Below, piece after piece: positions 25,664-33,321 of a stretch of DNA of 64,000 nucleotides. The translations under genes and the position numbers were made by a program. The DNA is taken from NCBI RefSeq assembly GCF_023028345.1, contig NZ_CP095487.1, positions 2,604,001 to 2,668,000 of the forward strand, read 5' to 3'. Origin of the DNA: Halorientalis marina (GTDB lineage Archaea > Halobacteriota > Halobacteria > Halobacteriales > Haloarculaceae). The notes under the pieces were generated by a model that worked only from the letters and a program-made list of their open reading frames with translations, had not been told where the DNA came from and made no database searches. Each line of letters opens with the position of its first letter. The first letter of the stretch is position 1.

Positions 25664-27450
25664 CGCGCCACCTCCTCGGCGTCGTCGTGCCCGGGCGCGT
25701 CGTCACCCTCCCCCTCTGGCGTCACGTCCGCCTCGACGGTCGCGTCGGCGATTCGGTCGAGCGCGGTCAGTACGCCGTTCATCTTCTGTTCGGTCTCGAC
25801 GTACTCGCTCGTCGGGTCGCTGTCGGCGACGATGCCCGCGCCGGCCTGGACGGTAATTCGGTCGCGGTCGTCGTCGCGGTCGGCGGTGTAGGGGCCGGCC
25901 CCGTCCTCGACCGTCGCGGTGCGGATGACGATGGCGAAGTCGGCGTCGCCGGTCCAGGAGTAGTAACCCACGCCGCCGCCGTATGGACCCCGCGGCGCGG
26001 GTTCGAGGTCGTCGATGATTTCCATGGCGCGAATCTTTGGTGCGCCGGAGAGCGTCCCCGCGGGGAAGGCCGCCCGGGTCGCGTCGAAGGCGTCGTACGA
26101 CTCCGACGCACTGGCCCCCGAACGCTGTTCGGAGACGTCCGCGTCGTCGGCCAGCGTCCCGACGACCGTCGACTCGATGTGCTGGACGTGAGAGTACTTC
26201 AGGACGTTCATGAACTCCTCGACGCGGACGCTGCCGGGTTCGGCCACGCGGCGCACGTCGTTGCGTGCGAGGTCGACGAGCATCGTGTGTTCGGCCCGCT
26301 CCTTGCCGTCGGCGAGCATCTCGCCCGCGAGCCGGCGGTCCTCGACCGGGGAGTTCCCGCGGTCGCAGGTGCCCGCGATGGGGTTGCTCGTGATTCGGTC
26401 GCCCCGGACCGAGACGAGCGTCTCGGGGCTCGCGCCGACGACCGTCAGCCCGTCGTAGCCGAGCAGGTACATGTACGGCGAGGGGTTGACCGCGCGCAGG
26501 GCCTCGTAGAAGGCCAGCGGGTCCACGTCGCCGGTCAGTTCCCGCTGCCGGGAGATGACGCCCTGGTAGATGTCGCCGTCGAGGACGTGCTCTTTGGCCG
26601 TCCTGACGGCCGCCTCGTACTCCTCGCGCGGGCCGGCCGTCTCGCCCCCGTATTCGAAGCCGCCGGTCTCGACGGCGGCGTCGCCGGCGAGCAGGTCGGC
26701 GACGCGCTCGGCCTCGGCGGCGAGTTCGTCGTACCGCGCACCGGCGTCGTCGTCGGGGCCGAGCAGCGGGGTGAACACGAGCGAGACGGTGTCCTCGATG
26801 TCGTCGAAGACGAGCGTCTTCGTGTTGAGGACGAACTGGGCGTCCGGGAACCGCGACTCGGGGTGGTCCAGGTCGACCTCGTCGAGCCACATATCGTAGA
26901 CGGCGTCGTAGGAGAGAAAGCCCACGAGGCCGCCCTCGAGGTGCTGGCGGTCGTTCCCGTCGAAGCCCCGCAGGTCCGCCTCGGGCATGGCCGCGCGGAG
27001 GCGGTCGACCGCGTCCGGCGTCGCCGACCCGTCAGCCCCCGCCGCGGCGCCGTCGTCGTCCGCCACAGCACCCTCGCCCGTCACGGCGTCGTCGGGTCGC
27101 ACGTAGTCCGCGTAGCGGTCGTCGAAGACCGTCACGTCCGTCTCGCCGGGGTCGAGCGTCACCACGGCCTCGGGGTCGTAACCGACGAAGGAGTAGCGGG
27201 CGTGGGCCTCGGCCGGCGACGGGGCGAAGGCCCCGTCGGGGTCGCTGGAGGCGATCTTTTCCGCGCTCTCGAGCAGGAAGGCGTACGGCGCGGGGTCGGC
27301 GTCGGTCGTCCGACCCGTCAGTGCCGCGTAGGCCGCCAGCGGCTCCACGTCCACGTCCAGTTCCGCCGCGACGCGGACGACGACCGGTCCCTCGTCGTCG
27401 CCGCTGGCCCGCTCGACGAACGACCCCCGCGAAAGTTCGAGGGCCGTCAT
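25660..27450 (-). CDS. trpE: Anthranilate synthase component I
   Basis: This 596-residue chorismate-utilising enzyme makes anthranilate from chorismate with ammonia from TrpG. The C-terminal catalytic domain shows NPSPYMYLLGYDGLTVVGASPETLV, NPIAGTCDRG, the HTMLVDLARNDVRRVAEPGSVRVEEFMNVLKYSHVQHIESTV region and FPAGTLSGAPKIRAMEIIDDLEP. It has inserts rich in Ala, Asp and Glu (near 130-150 and before the C-terminus) that are typical of halophilic enzymes. Feedback inhibition by tryptophan is expected for the family. It overlaps trpF and trpG by 4 bp each. Confidence 0.95.
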   Translation of the reverse strand: MTALELSRGSFVERASGDDEGPVVVRVAAELDVDVEPLAAYAALTGRTTDADPAPYAFLLESAEKIASSDPDGAFAPSPAEAHARYSFVGYDPEAVVTLDPGETDVTVFDDRYADYVRPDDAVTGEGAVADDDGAAAGADGSATPDAVDRLRAAMPEADLRGFDGNDRQHLEGGLVGFLSYDAVYDMWLDEVDLDHPESRFPDAQFVLNTKTLVFDDIEDTVSLVFTPLLGPDDDAGARYDELAAEAERVADLLAGDAAVETGGFEYGGETAGPREEYEAAVRTAKEHVLDGDIYQGVISRQRELTGDVDPLAFYEALRAVNPSPYMYLLGYDGLTVVGASPETLVSVRGDRITSNPIAGTCDRGNSPVEDRRLAGEMLADGKERAEHTMLVDLARNDVRRVAEPGSVRVEEFMNVLKYSHVQHIESTVVGTLADDADVSEQRSGASASESYDAFDATRAAFPAGTLSGAPKIRAMEIIDDLEPAPRGPYGGGVGYYSWTGDADFAIVIRTATVEDGAGPYTADRDDDRDRITVQAGAGIVADSDPTSEYVETEQKMNGVLTALDRIADATVEADVTPEGEGDDAPGHDDAEEVAR

Positions 27451-28088
27451 GCCGTCACCCTGGCGCTCGTGGCCTGCTCGACGAACTGCCGGACGGCCTC
27501 CTGGTCTTTCACGCCGCCCTCGGCCTCCACGCCGCTGGCTACGTCGACGGCGAACGGCCGGACCGTCTCGACCGCCTCGGTCACGTTCGCCGGCGTCAGC
27601 CCGCCCGCGAGGACGACCGGAACGTCGAGGTCCGCGACGATCTCGCGGGTCCGCTCCCAGTCGTGGGTCTCGCCCGTTCCGCCACCGCCCTGCTCGTCCA
27701 CGGAGTCAACGAGGACGGCGTCGGCGGCCCCGGCGTAGTCGGCGATGTCGTCCGCCTCGGCATCGACGGCGGCGAGGACTTTCGTGGAGGCCTCCTCGGC
27801 GACGGCGGCGATTCCGTCGGGGTCGAGCGCGCCGTGGAGCTGGACGGCGTCGGGCTCGACGGTCTCGACGAGTTCGACCGCGCGTTCGACCGTCTCCGGC
27901 ATGGTCACGAGGACGCTCGTCACGAACGGCGGGACCGCGGCGACGAGGTCGCGGGCGCGCTCGACGGCCACTTCGCGGGGCGTCTCCACGGTGACCGCGG
28001 CGGTGACGCCGACGGCGTCCGCGCCCGCGTCGACGACCGCGTCGATGTCGGCCTCGCGCGTGAGCCCGCAGATTTTGGCTCGGGTCAT
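27447..28088 (-). CDS. trpF: Phosphoribosylanthranilate isomerase
   Basis: This 213-residue TIM barrel catalyses the Amadori rearrangement in tryptophan synthesis. The N-terminal KICGLT motif carries the general-base Cys, VQLHG lies in the middle, DVPVVLAGGLTPANV and DVASGVEAEGGVKD near the end form the phosphate-binding loops, and Asp in LVDSV is the expected general acid. It overlaps trpD and trpE by 4 bp, so the four genes are translationally coupled. Confidence 0.95.
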   Translation of the reverse strand: MTRAKICGLTREADIDAVVDAGADAVGVTAAVTVETPREVAVERARDLVAAVPPFVTSVLVTMPETVERAVELVETVEPDAVQLHGALDPDGIAAVAEEASTKVLAAVDAEADDIADYAGAADAVLVDSVDEQGGGGTGETHDWERTREIVADLDVPVVLAGGLTPANVTEAVETVRPFAVDVASGVEAEGGVKDQEAVRQFVEQATSARVTA

Positions 28089-29098
28089 GCCTCGCTCTCG
28101 GCTTCGACCGCGCGGAGTTCCTCGAGTCTCTCCGCCGCCGCGCCCGAGTCGATAGCCTCGCGGGCGCGCTCGACACCTGCCTCCAGGGAGTCGGCCTCGC
28201 CCGAGACGTAGATGGCTGCGCCGGCGTTCGCGAGGATGATGTCGCGCTTCGGACCGGAGACGGTGCCCTCGACGATGCCGGTCAGGTCCGCGGCGTTCTC
28301 CTCGGGGGAGCCGCCGGCCACGGCCTCGATACCCGCCTGCTCCAGCCCGAGGTCGGCTGGCGTGAGCGTGTACTCCTCGATCTCGTCGCCACGGACCTCG
28401 GCGACGGTCGTCTCGTCGTGGATCGCGATCTCGTCGAGTCCGGAGCCGTGGACGACCAGCGCGTGGTCGACCGGCATATGTGCGAGTGCACGTCCGATCA
28501 GCGGCACGAGTTCGGGGTCGTAGACGCCGAGCACCTGCGCGTCGGCGCCGGCGGGATTCGTCAGCGGTCCGAGGATGTTGAAGATCGTCCGCATCCCGAG
28601 TTCCTGGCGCGGGCCGATGACGGCCTTCATCGCCGGGTGGAAGACGGGCGCGAGCATGAAGCCGATGCCGCGGTCCTCGATGGCCTGCTCGACCGCTGGC
28701 GGCTCAGCGTCGACCGTCACGCCCGCCACCTCCAGCACGTCGGCGCTCCCGGACGAGGACGACACCGAGTAGTTGCCGTGCTTGGCGACCGGCACGCCCG
28801 CGCCGCTGGCGACGATGGCGCTCGTCGTCGAGACGTTGATCGTGTCGTAGTCGTCCCCGCCCGTCCCGCAGGTGTCGACCAGCGGCTGGCGGTCGGGCGT
28901 GATCGTCCGCGCGGCCTCGCGCATCCCCTGTGCGAAGCCCGCGATCTCCGCCTCCGTCTCGCCTTTCGCCCGCAACGCCGCGAGCAGGGCGCCGATCTGT
29001 GCCTCCGTCGCCTCCTCGAAGACCAGCGTCGCCGCCTCCTCGGCCTCGGCGATGGTCAGGTCTTCGCCCTCCGTCACGCGTTCGATGTGTTCCTGCAT
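28085..29098 (-). CDS. trpD: Anthranilate phosphoribosyltransferase
   Basis: This 337-residue enzyme transfers phosphoribose from PRPP to anthranilate. Family motifs are DTCGTGGDDYDTINVST (PRPP-binding, about 78-94), KHGNYSVSSSSGSADVLE, GFMLAPVFHPAMK and NILGPLTNPA. It is the first gene of a trpDFEG operon, a layout known from other haloarchaea where trpCBA is a separate unit. I use the ATG at 29098; a TATA-like TTTGTACATTACAA lies about 30 bp upstream (29121-29134). Confidence 0.95.
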   Translation of the reverse strand: MQEHIERVTEGEDLTIAEAEEAATLVFEEATEAQIGALLAALRAKGETEAEIAGFAQGMREAARTITPDRQPLVDTCGTGGDDYDTINVSTTSAIVASGAGVPVAKHGNYSVSSSSGSADVLEVAGVTVDAEPPAVEQAIEDRGIGFMLAPVFHPAMKAVIGPRQELGMRTIFNILGPLTNPAGADAQVLGVYDPELVPLIGRALAHMPVDHALVVHGSGLDEIAIHDETTVAEVRGDEIEEYTLTPADLGLEQAGIEAVAGGSPEENAADLTGIVEGTVSGPKRDIILANAGAAIYVSGEADSLEAGVERAREAIDSGAAAERLEELRAVEAESEA

Positions 29099-29120
29099 TG
29101 TGGACACCAATGGACTTTTT

Positions 29121-29134
29121 CGAGTTGTAATGTA
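29121..29134 (-). promoter_or_regulatory. Promoter of the trpDFEG operon
   Basis: The minus-strand AT-rich segment TTTGTACATTACAA, about 25-35 bp upstream of the trpD ATG, is the best TATA element and implies a leader of only a few bases. Confidence 0.45.
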
Positions 29135-29284
29135 CAAATCCGTTCACCGACTTAAGCGTGTCGGGTCCGTGCGGGCCGCGGACGGGGTTCGTTCGGGGGA
29201 CGACAACGAGTGCCGGACGGCAGCGGGTTCGGAATCCGAAACCTTCAATTGCCATCCCGGATTACGGTGAGGTGCAGGCAGGAC

Positions 29285-29359
29285 GGGTTCGTGGTCTAGA
29301 TCGGTTACGACACCTCCTTGACATGGAGGAGGCCGACGGTTCAAATCCGTCCGAACCCA
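29285..29359 (+). tRNA. tRNA-Val (GAC)
   Basis: This is a 75-nt gene with acceptor stem GGGTTCG/CGAACCC, discriminator A, anticodon arm CCTCC-TTGACAT-GGAGG (anticodon GAC) and T arm GACGG-TTCAAAT-CCGTC. No intron and no encoded CCA. It lies between the trp operon and an HNH endonuclease gene, a usual landing place for mobile DNA. Confidence 0.93.
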
Positions 29360-29400
29360 TCCGACCGGTTTTCTGACATTTTCGGGTGTTGGTAGATGGA

Positions 29401-30285
29401 TTACTTTATGCGTTCCTTGAGTGCTATTTTCGATGGTTCTGACCACTTTTCGTCGGGCTCAACTGTTCGCCCTGGTGCATCCGGGTGGTGCGTTCGGCAG
29501 AGTGTTATCAGGTTTCCAATACTGTGAGCGTCTTTCGGAGGCTTGTCCCAGGCCGCAAACATTCGGACGGGGACGATGTGGTGGACTTCCAATCCACGTC
29601 CGAATCGGTCTCTGTGTGAACCATCACTGATTCTACATATTGCACACTCGTATCCGTCCCGTTCAAGCACCTGTTCACGCTGTGCGAGCCAGTACGTCGA
29701 GTAATACCGCCGGTAGTCGGCGCCAGTACGCTGGTCCTGGCCCCAACATTCCATAGAACAGTACTGGGTATCGAGCGATTCACGGCGCTCGAACGGTTCG
29801 TCACAGAAGGGGCAGATAACTTCGACCTGCCGCCGTCGCTGTTTATTGGCACAGCGGGTCGAGCAGAACGCACCGTCCCGTACGGACGGGTAGTACCGGA
29901 ACGCGTCACCACACTCCGCGCACTCGGCCCGCTGGAGTGAGCCGCCGTCAGTAATCTCGTGTCGTGCGAGCCAGTGGCAGATGGTCGTTTTCGCAACGCC
30001 GCACTCCTCTGCAATAGCTTCCTGATACCTGCCCTCAGTAACGTACTGTTCGTAGAGCCAGTCACGTTGCTTGTATCGCGGTGTCCGGTCGATATCGTGT
30101 CTATCGAGCCACCGGCGTACAGTACTGGGAGAGACATCACAAGAATCGGCGATCTCGTTCGAAGACTTCCGGCGTTCGACGTACTGTTCGCGGAGAAATT
30201 TCGCGCTTCGGTATGGTCGGTTCTCGCCACCATCAGTTGCGAGTCGTGAGTCAGAGTTTTGGCTACTCGTACCGTTTTCGAACAT
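29401..30285 (-). CDS. HNH endonuclease with two N-terminal HTH units and zinc knuckles
   Basis: This 294-residue protein starts with two homeodomain-like helix-turn-helix units (about 22-55, SSNEIADSCDVSPSTVRRWLDRH; and about 62-96, YQEAIAEECGVAKTTICHWLARH). Two Cys-rich zinc knuckles follow (CAECGDAFRYYP...CSTRC near 105-130; CPFCDEPF...CSMEC near 140-165). The C-terminus is a canonical HNH nuclease (CAICRISDGSHRD...LEVHHIVPVRMF...NLITLCRTHHP, about 205-270). The layout is that of free-standing homing or phage-type endonucleases. Base composition is clearly lower in GC than the neighbours, and the gene sits beside tRNA-Val, both signs of transfer. The ATG at 30285 is preferred; the frame is open to 30405. 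Confidence 0.82.
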   Translation of the reverse strand: MFENGTSSQNSDSRLATDGGENRPYRSAKFLREQYVERRKSSNEIADSCDVSPSTVRRWLDRHDIDRTPRYKQRDWLYEQYVTEGRYQEAIAEECGVAKTTICHWLARHEITDGGSLQRAECAECGDAFRYYPSVRDGAFCSTRCANKQRRRQVEVICPFCDEPFERRESLDTQYCSMECWGQDQRTGADYRRYYSTYWLAQREQVLERDGYECAICRISDGSHRDRFGRGLEVHHIVPVRMFAAWDKPPKDAHSIGNLITLCRTHHPDAPGRTVEPDEKWSEPSKIALKERIK

Positions 30286-30385
30286 GCTTCTCCTCCGAGA
30301 AGCGCGGTCGCCTGTCCCAGCAGGCGGCCACTCTTCCGAGACCACGATCCACGCTCCTCGCGTTTCAGTACGTAAACTCTCGTAT

Positions 30386-30413
30386 TGGAGTCTACTGCTG
30401 GACAACTGGAGTC
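30386..30413. repeat. Two TGGAGTC direct repeats 21 bp apart
   Basis: TGGAGTC occurs at 30386 and 30407, two helical turns apart, between the divergent HNH and winged-helix genes. CGTAAACyCT flanks it at 30371 and 30414. It could be an operator. Confidence 0.3.
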
Positions 30414-30473
30414 GTAAACCCTCCAGTCAATGCAACGGCAAGGCTGATTACCGCCACCGTCGAGTCGGCGGGT

Positions 30474-30677
30474 GTGCCTGTCGACCTCACCGACGCCGAC
30501 CACGCAATTCTCGACCGTCTATCGGAGGGCCGGTGTACGGTTGGGTATCTCGCCGACGAGACTAACTACTCCCGACAGCACCTCCACAACCGTCCGAACG
30601 TTCTGCTGGCTGCCGACTACGTGGCGAAAGTTCACGAACCGACGGGGCTGTACGAGCTGTGGGCTGACCCGCGGTAA
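30474..30677 (+). CDS. Phage phiH1-repressor-like winged-helix protein
   Basis: This 67-residue protein (DLTDADHAILDRLSEGRCTVGYLADETNYSRQHLHNRPNVLLAADYVAKVHEPTGLYEL) is a minimal winged helix of the haloarchaeal phiH1 repressor-like kind, common on plasmids, proviruses and in genomic islands. The GTG at 30474 fits the family start; the frame upstream is open but not protein-like. It is divergent from the HNH gene and could control it. Confidence 0.7.
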   Translation: MPVDLTDADHAILDRLSEGRCTVGYLADETNYSRQHLHNRPNVLLAADYVAKVHEPTGLYELWADPR

Positions 30678-30757
30678 CTCACTTAAACCGTCGGCAGTGT
30701 TGCTCGCTGTGCAGCCGGCCGTGCGGGTTCAAGCCGGTGGCGGGCCACGGGTCGGAT

Positions 30758-31186
30758 ATGAGGCTCGACGACCGCTGGCGGTACGCCCTCCTCGGGGGCC
30801 TCGCCTCGGTACCGTTCACGGTGCTCGTCTATCTGACCGCGGCCGACGGAGTCAGCCCGATCCCGATCTTTCTGGGCGGCGCGCTCGCGGGCTACCTCTA
30901 CGAGGGCGACCGCGCAGGGACACGGAGCGTCGGTCTCCGTGCCGGGGTGGTCGGATCGCTGCCGGCGGGGTGGGTCCTGCTCGAGTTGCTGGGCATCGCG
31001 CCCGCGCTGGAGGGACCGGTCTGGTTCCGGGTGACGGCGTTCGCGGTCGCCCTGTTATACGTGACGGTGTTTGTGGCGATCGCTGCCGGACTCGGCGCAC
31101 TGGTCGGACTCCTCGGCGCACGGACGGGGGACTGGGTAGCCCGCAAGACCGGACAGGGACGGCCGCCGACGGTCGGAAGCGAGTAA
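30758..31186 (+). CDS. DUF5518-type four-helix membrane protein
   Basis: This 142-residue protein has four hydrophobic helices, with a glycine-rich segment (FLGGALAGYLYEGDRAGTRSVGLRAGVVGSLPAGW, about 38-72) that is the mark of a haloarchaeal membrane family I recall as DUF5518. No catalytic residues are visible. Function is unknown. Confidence 0.68.
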   Translation: MRLDDRWRYALLGGLASVPFTVLVYLTAADGVSPIPIFLGGALAGYLYEGDRAGTRSVGLRAGVVGSLPAGWVLLELLGIAPALEGPVWFRVTAFAVALLYVTVFVAIAAGLGALVGLLGARTGDWVARKTGQGRPPTVGSE

Positions 31187-31252
31187 TCGAACCGGGATTG
31201 ACGGCTCAGCGGCTTGCCGGCGGCTGAGTCCGAAAGCGAGAACTGAACCCCG

Positions 31253-31756
31253 TTACTCCTCCGCGACGGGCGTGACGGCGGTGGCCTGCGCGGTCGTCTC
31301 GCGGGTGAGTCGGCGTTCGAGTTCGTCGAGGTGGTCGCTGACGGTGTAGGTTTCGTCGCCGGTGGCGACGGGGGCGACCTGCTTGAGTTCGTCCCCGTGG
31401 TATTCGGCCAGTCCCATCTTCGGGAGGACGATGGTCCGGTGTTCCTCACCGGTGATCGAGGAGGACTGCTGGCGAGCCTGGTAGAACGAATCGAGTGTGG
31501 TGTTGTTCGCGAGTGCCCACTGCTGGAACTCGGCGATGCGATTGAGGATGAGCTGACCCTGTTCCGTCTCGGCTGCACTGGTCGTGGGATCGATCCCCTT
31601 GCCCCAGACCTTCAGGAAGACGTCGTCCACGTGGTCGTCGTCCTCGAGGCGCTGGAGGCGGTCGACGACCGCCTCCTGGCGCGACCGCGCACCCGGCGGC
31701 GACAGCGTCCGGACGTAAAGTTCGAGTCGAAGTGGATCAGTCGTATTTGCGCTCAT
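31253..31756 (-). CDS. Conserved haloarchaeal soluble protein, function unknown
   Basis: This 167-residue protein begins RLELYVRTLSPPGARSRQEAVVDRLQRLE and contains VFLKVWGKGIDP and an RIAEFQQWALANNTTLDSFYQ helix. Multiple paralogues with this start occur in haloarchaea, some annotated as HTH-containing, but I cannot see a convincing DNA-binding helix. Unusually for this window it has a strong Shine-Dalgarno sequence (GGAGGGG, 31764-31770) 7 bp before the ATG, so its mRNA is leadered. Confidence 0.65.
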   Translation of the reverse strand: MSANTTDPLRLELYVRTLSPPGARSRQEAVVDRLQRLEDDDHVDDVFLKVWGKGIDPTTSAAETEQGQLILNRIAEFQQWALANNTTLDSFYQARQQSSSITGEEHRTIVLPKMGLAEYHGDELKQVAPVATGDETYTVSDHLDELERRLTRETTAQATAVTPVAEE

Positions 31757-32068
31757 AGGATTTCCCCTCCCATGTGTATGTAGTAACGCAACAGTCTAAA
31801 ACGTTCCTTTAATCGGAACAATACCACATGATACCTCCCCCTTCGATATAATGTCCCACGGTCAATGCGAGGGAGTGAGACTGGAACTGTACCCGTGGGG
31901 GAACGACGGGTTTCAGTCGCGGTTGGGCCACTGTGGGTCCGGGCGGGGCAGGCGGGCCGGTTTCGCGGCACAGGGAGAGGGGTGAGGCAGGTCCGAGGCA
32001 GAGGCGGAAGCGGTCGGAGACGGAACTGCTAAGTTTGATTAGTCGGGGTACCAAACCAGGTAGATACG
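31757..32068. other. Divergent intergenic region (312 bp)
   Basis: No gene is visible. It holds the Shine-Dalgarno site of the minus-strand gene (31764-31770), an AT-rich block (31795-31850) with an inverted repeat GTTCC-TTTAATC-GGAAC (31803-31819) that could be an operator, and the plus-strand promoter of the CBS gene near 32028-32040 (CTAAGTTTGATTAG). Confidence 0.45.
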
Positions 32069-33211
32069 ATGGATATTGCTGATATCGCTACGAGTGATTA
32101 CATAGAGGTGGATGACGGCGAACGGCTCTCCAAGGTTCGTTCGATCTTCGAGCGGAAGAACCCCCGCGGCATCATCGTCACGGAGGACGGGGACTACGCG
32201 GGCGTGATCGGAAAGCGCCAGCTCGTCCGGTCACACGTCGAGGACGACACGAAGGCCTCGCGGCTGATGGTCGACGCGCCGAAAGTCGAGCGGACCGACG
32301 ACGTCCGCGAGGTCGCGCGCGTCCTGGTCGAGGGCGGGACGAAGATCGCGCCCGTGTTCGAGGCCGGCCGCCTCTGGGGGATCGTGACGACGAACGAGAT
32401 CCTGGAAGCCGTCCTCGAACACCTCGACGCGCTGACCGTCGGGGACATCTACACGGAGAACGTCGTCACCATCTCGGAGGACACCCGGATCGGGCAGGCG
32501 ATCAATCTCCTGCGAGAACACAGCATCTCCCGGCTCCCGGTGCTCGACGAGGACGGCTACCTCTCCGGTATCCTCACCACCCACGACATCGTGGATGTGG
32601 TCGTCCGCGAGGGCGACAAGACCACCGTGGGCGAGCGAGCGGGTGACAACGAGCGCGTTCTCGACATCCCGGTCTACGACGTGATGGTCAGCCCCGTCTC
32701 GACGACCTCCCTCTCGGAGTCGGTAAAAACGAGCGTCGAGCGGATGCTCGAAAACGACTACAACGGCCTGGTCGTCACCCCCGAGGACGACGACGGGACC
32801 GTCGCCGGCATCCTCACGAAGACCGACGTGCTCCGGGCGCTCACCTACACCGAAGAGGAGTACATGGACGTCCAGATCACCAACATCAAACTCCTCGATA
32901 CGATCTCGCGGGAGACGATCCGGACCGAGATCGAGCAGGTCGTCGACAAGTACCAGGACATGCAGGTGCGCCACGCGCACGTCCGGTTCCACGAGCACAA
33001 GGAGAAGCTCCGCGGGACGCCCCTGATCCAGTGTCAGATCCGCCTGCGCACGACGAAGGGCCAGCTCGCCGGCTCCGGCGAGGGCTACGGTGCCGAGCAG
33101 TCGTTCAACGTCGCCAAGGACAAACTCGAACGGAACGTCCTCGAACTCAAGGGCGTCCGCGCCGACGAGGAGTACCGCGGCCAGTTGCTCCGGAAACTCG
33201 GCGAACTGTAA
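32069..33211 (+). CDS. Four-CBS-domain protein with a C-terminal HPF-like domain
   Basis: This 380-residue protein has four CBS motifs in tandem (about 5-60, 65-120, 125-180 and 198-262), forming two Bateman modules that normally bind AMP, ADP, ATP or S-adenosylmethionine. Residues about 265-380 form a separate alpha/beta domain (DTISRETIRTEIEQVVDKYQDM, VRHAHVRFHEHKE, LIQCQIRLRTTKG, FNVAKDKLERNVLELKG) with the length and strand order expected of the ribosome hibernation factor fold. It may tie ribosome state to adenylate charge; this is inferred from architecture. It is followed by a separate lipoprotein gene. Confidence 0.78.
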   Translation: MDIADIATSDYIEVDDGERLSKVRSIFERKNPRGIIVTEDGDYAGVIGKRQLVRSHVEDDTKASRLMVDAPKVERTDDVREVARVLVEGGTKIAPVFEAGRLWGIVTTNEILEAVLEHLDALTVGDIYTENVVTISEDTRIGQAINLLREHSISRLPVLDEDGYLSGILTTHDIVDVVVREGDKTTVGERAGDNERVLDIPVYDVMVSPVSTTSLSESVKTSVERMLENDYNGLVVTPEDDDGTVAGILTKTDVLRALTYTEEEYMDVQITNIKLLDTISRETIRTEIEQVVDKYQDMQVRHAHVRFHEHKEKLRGTPLIQCQIRLRTTKGQLAGSGEGYGAEQSFNVAKDKLERNVLELKGVRADEEYRGQLLRKLGEL

Positions 33212-33321
33212 GCCAGCTCACACGCGCGACCCGGGCCACACCCGTGTCGGCGACACCGACGGTTCCGACCGCCGACACGAACGAAGCGTTTAATCCACTC
33301 GGCCGGAACTGTCCTGGTATT

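Noticed and set aside
25687..27738. 683-residue frame opposite trpE and trpF
   Set aside because: Antisense shadow; the minus-strand genes have all catalytic motifs of TrpE and TrpF.
29158..29376. Small ORF over the tRNA-Val gene
   Set aside because: It crosses a perfectly folded tRNA and has no protein-like composition.
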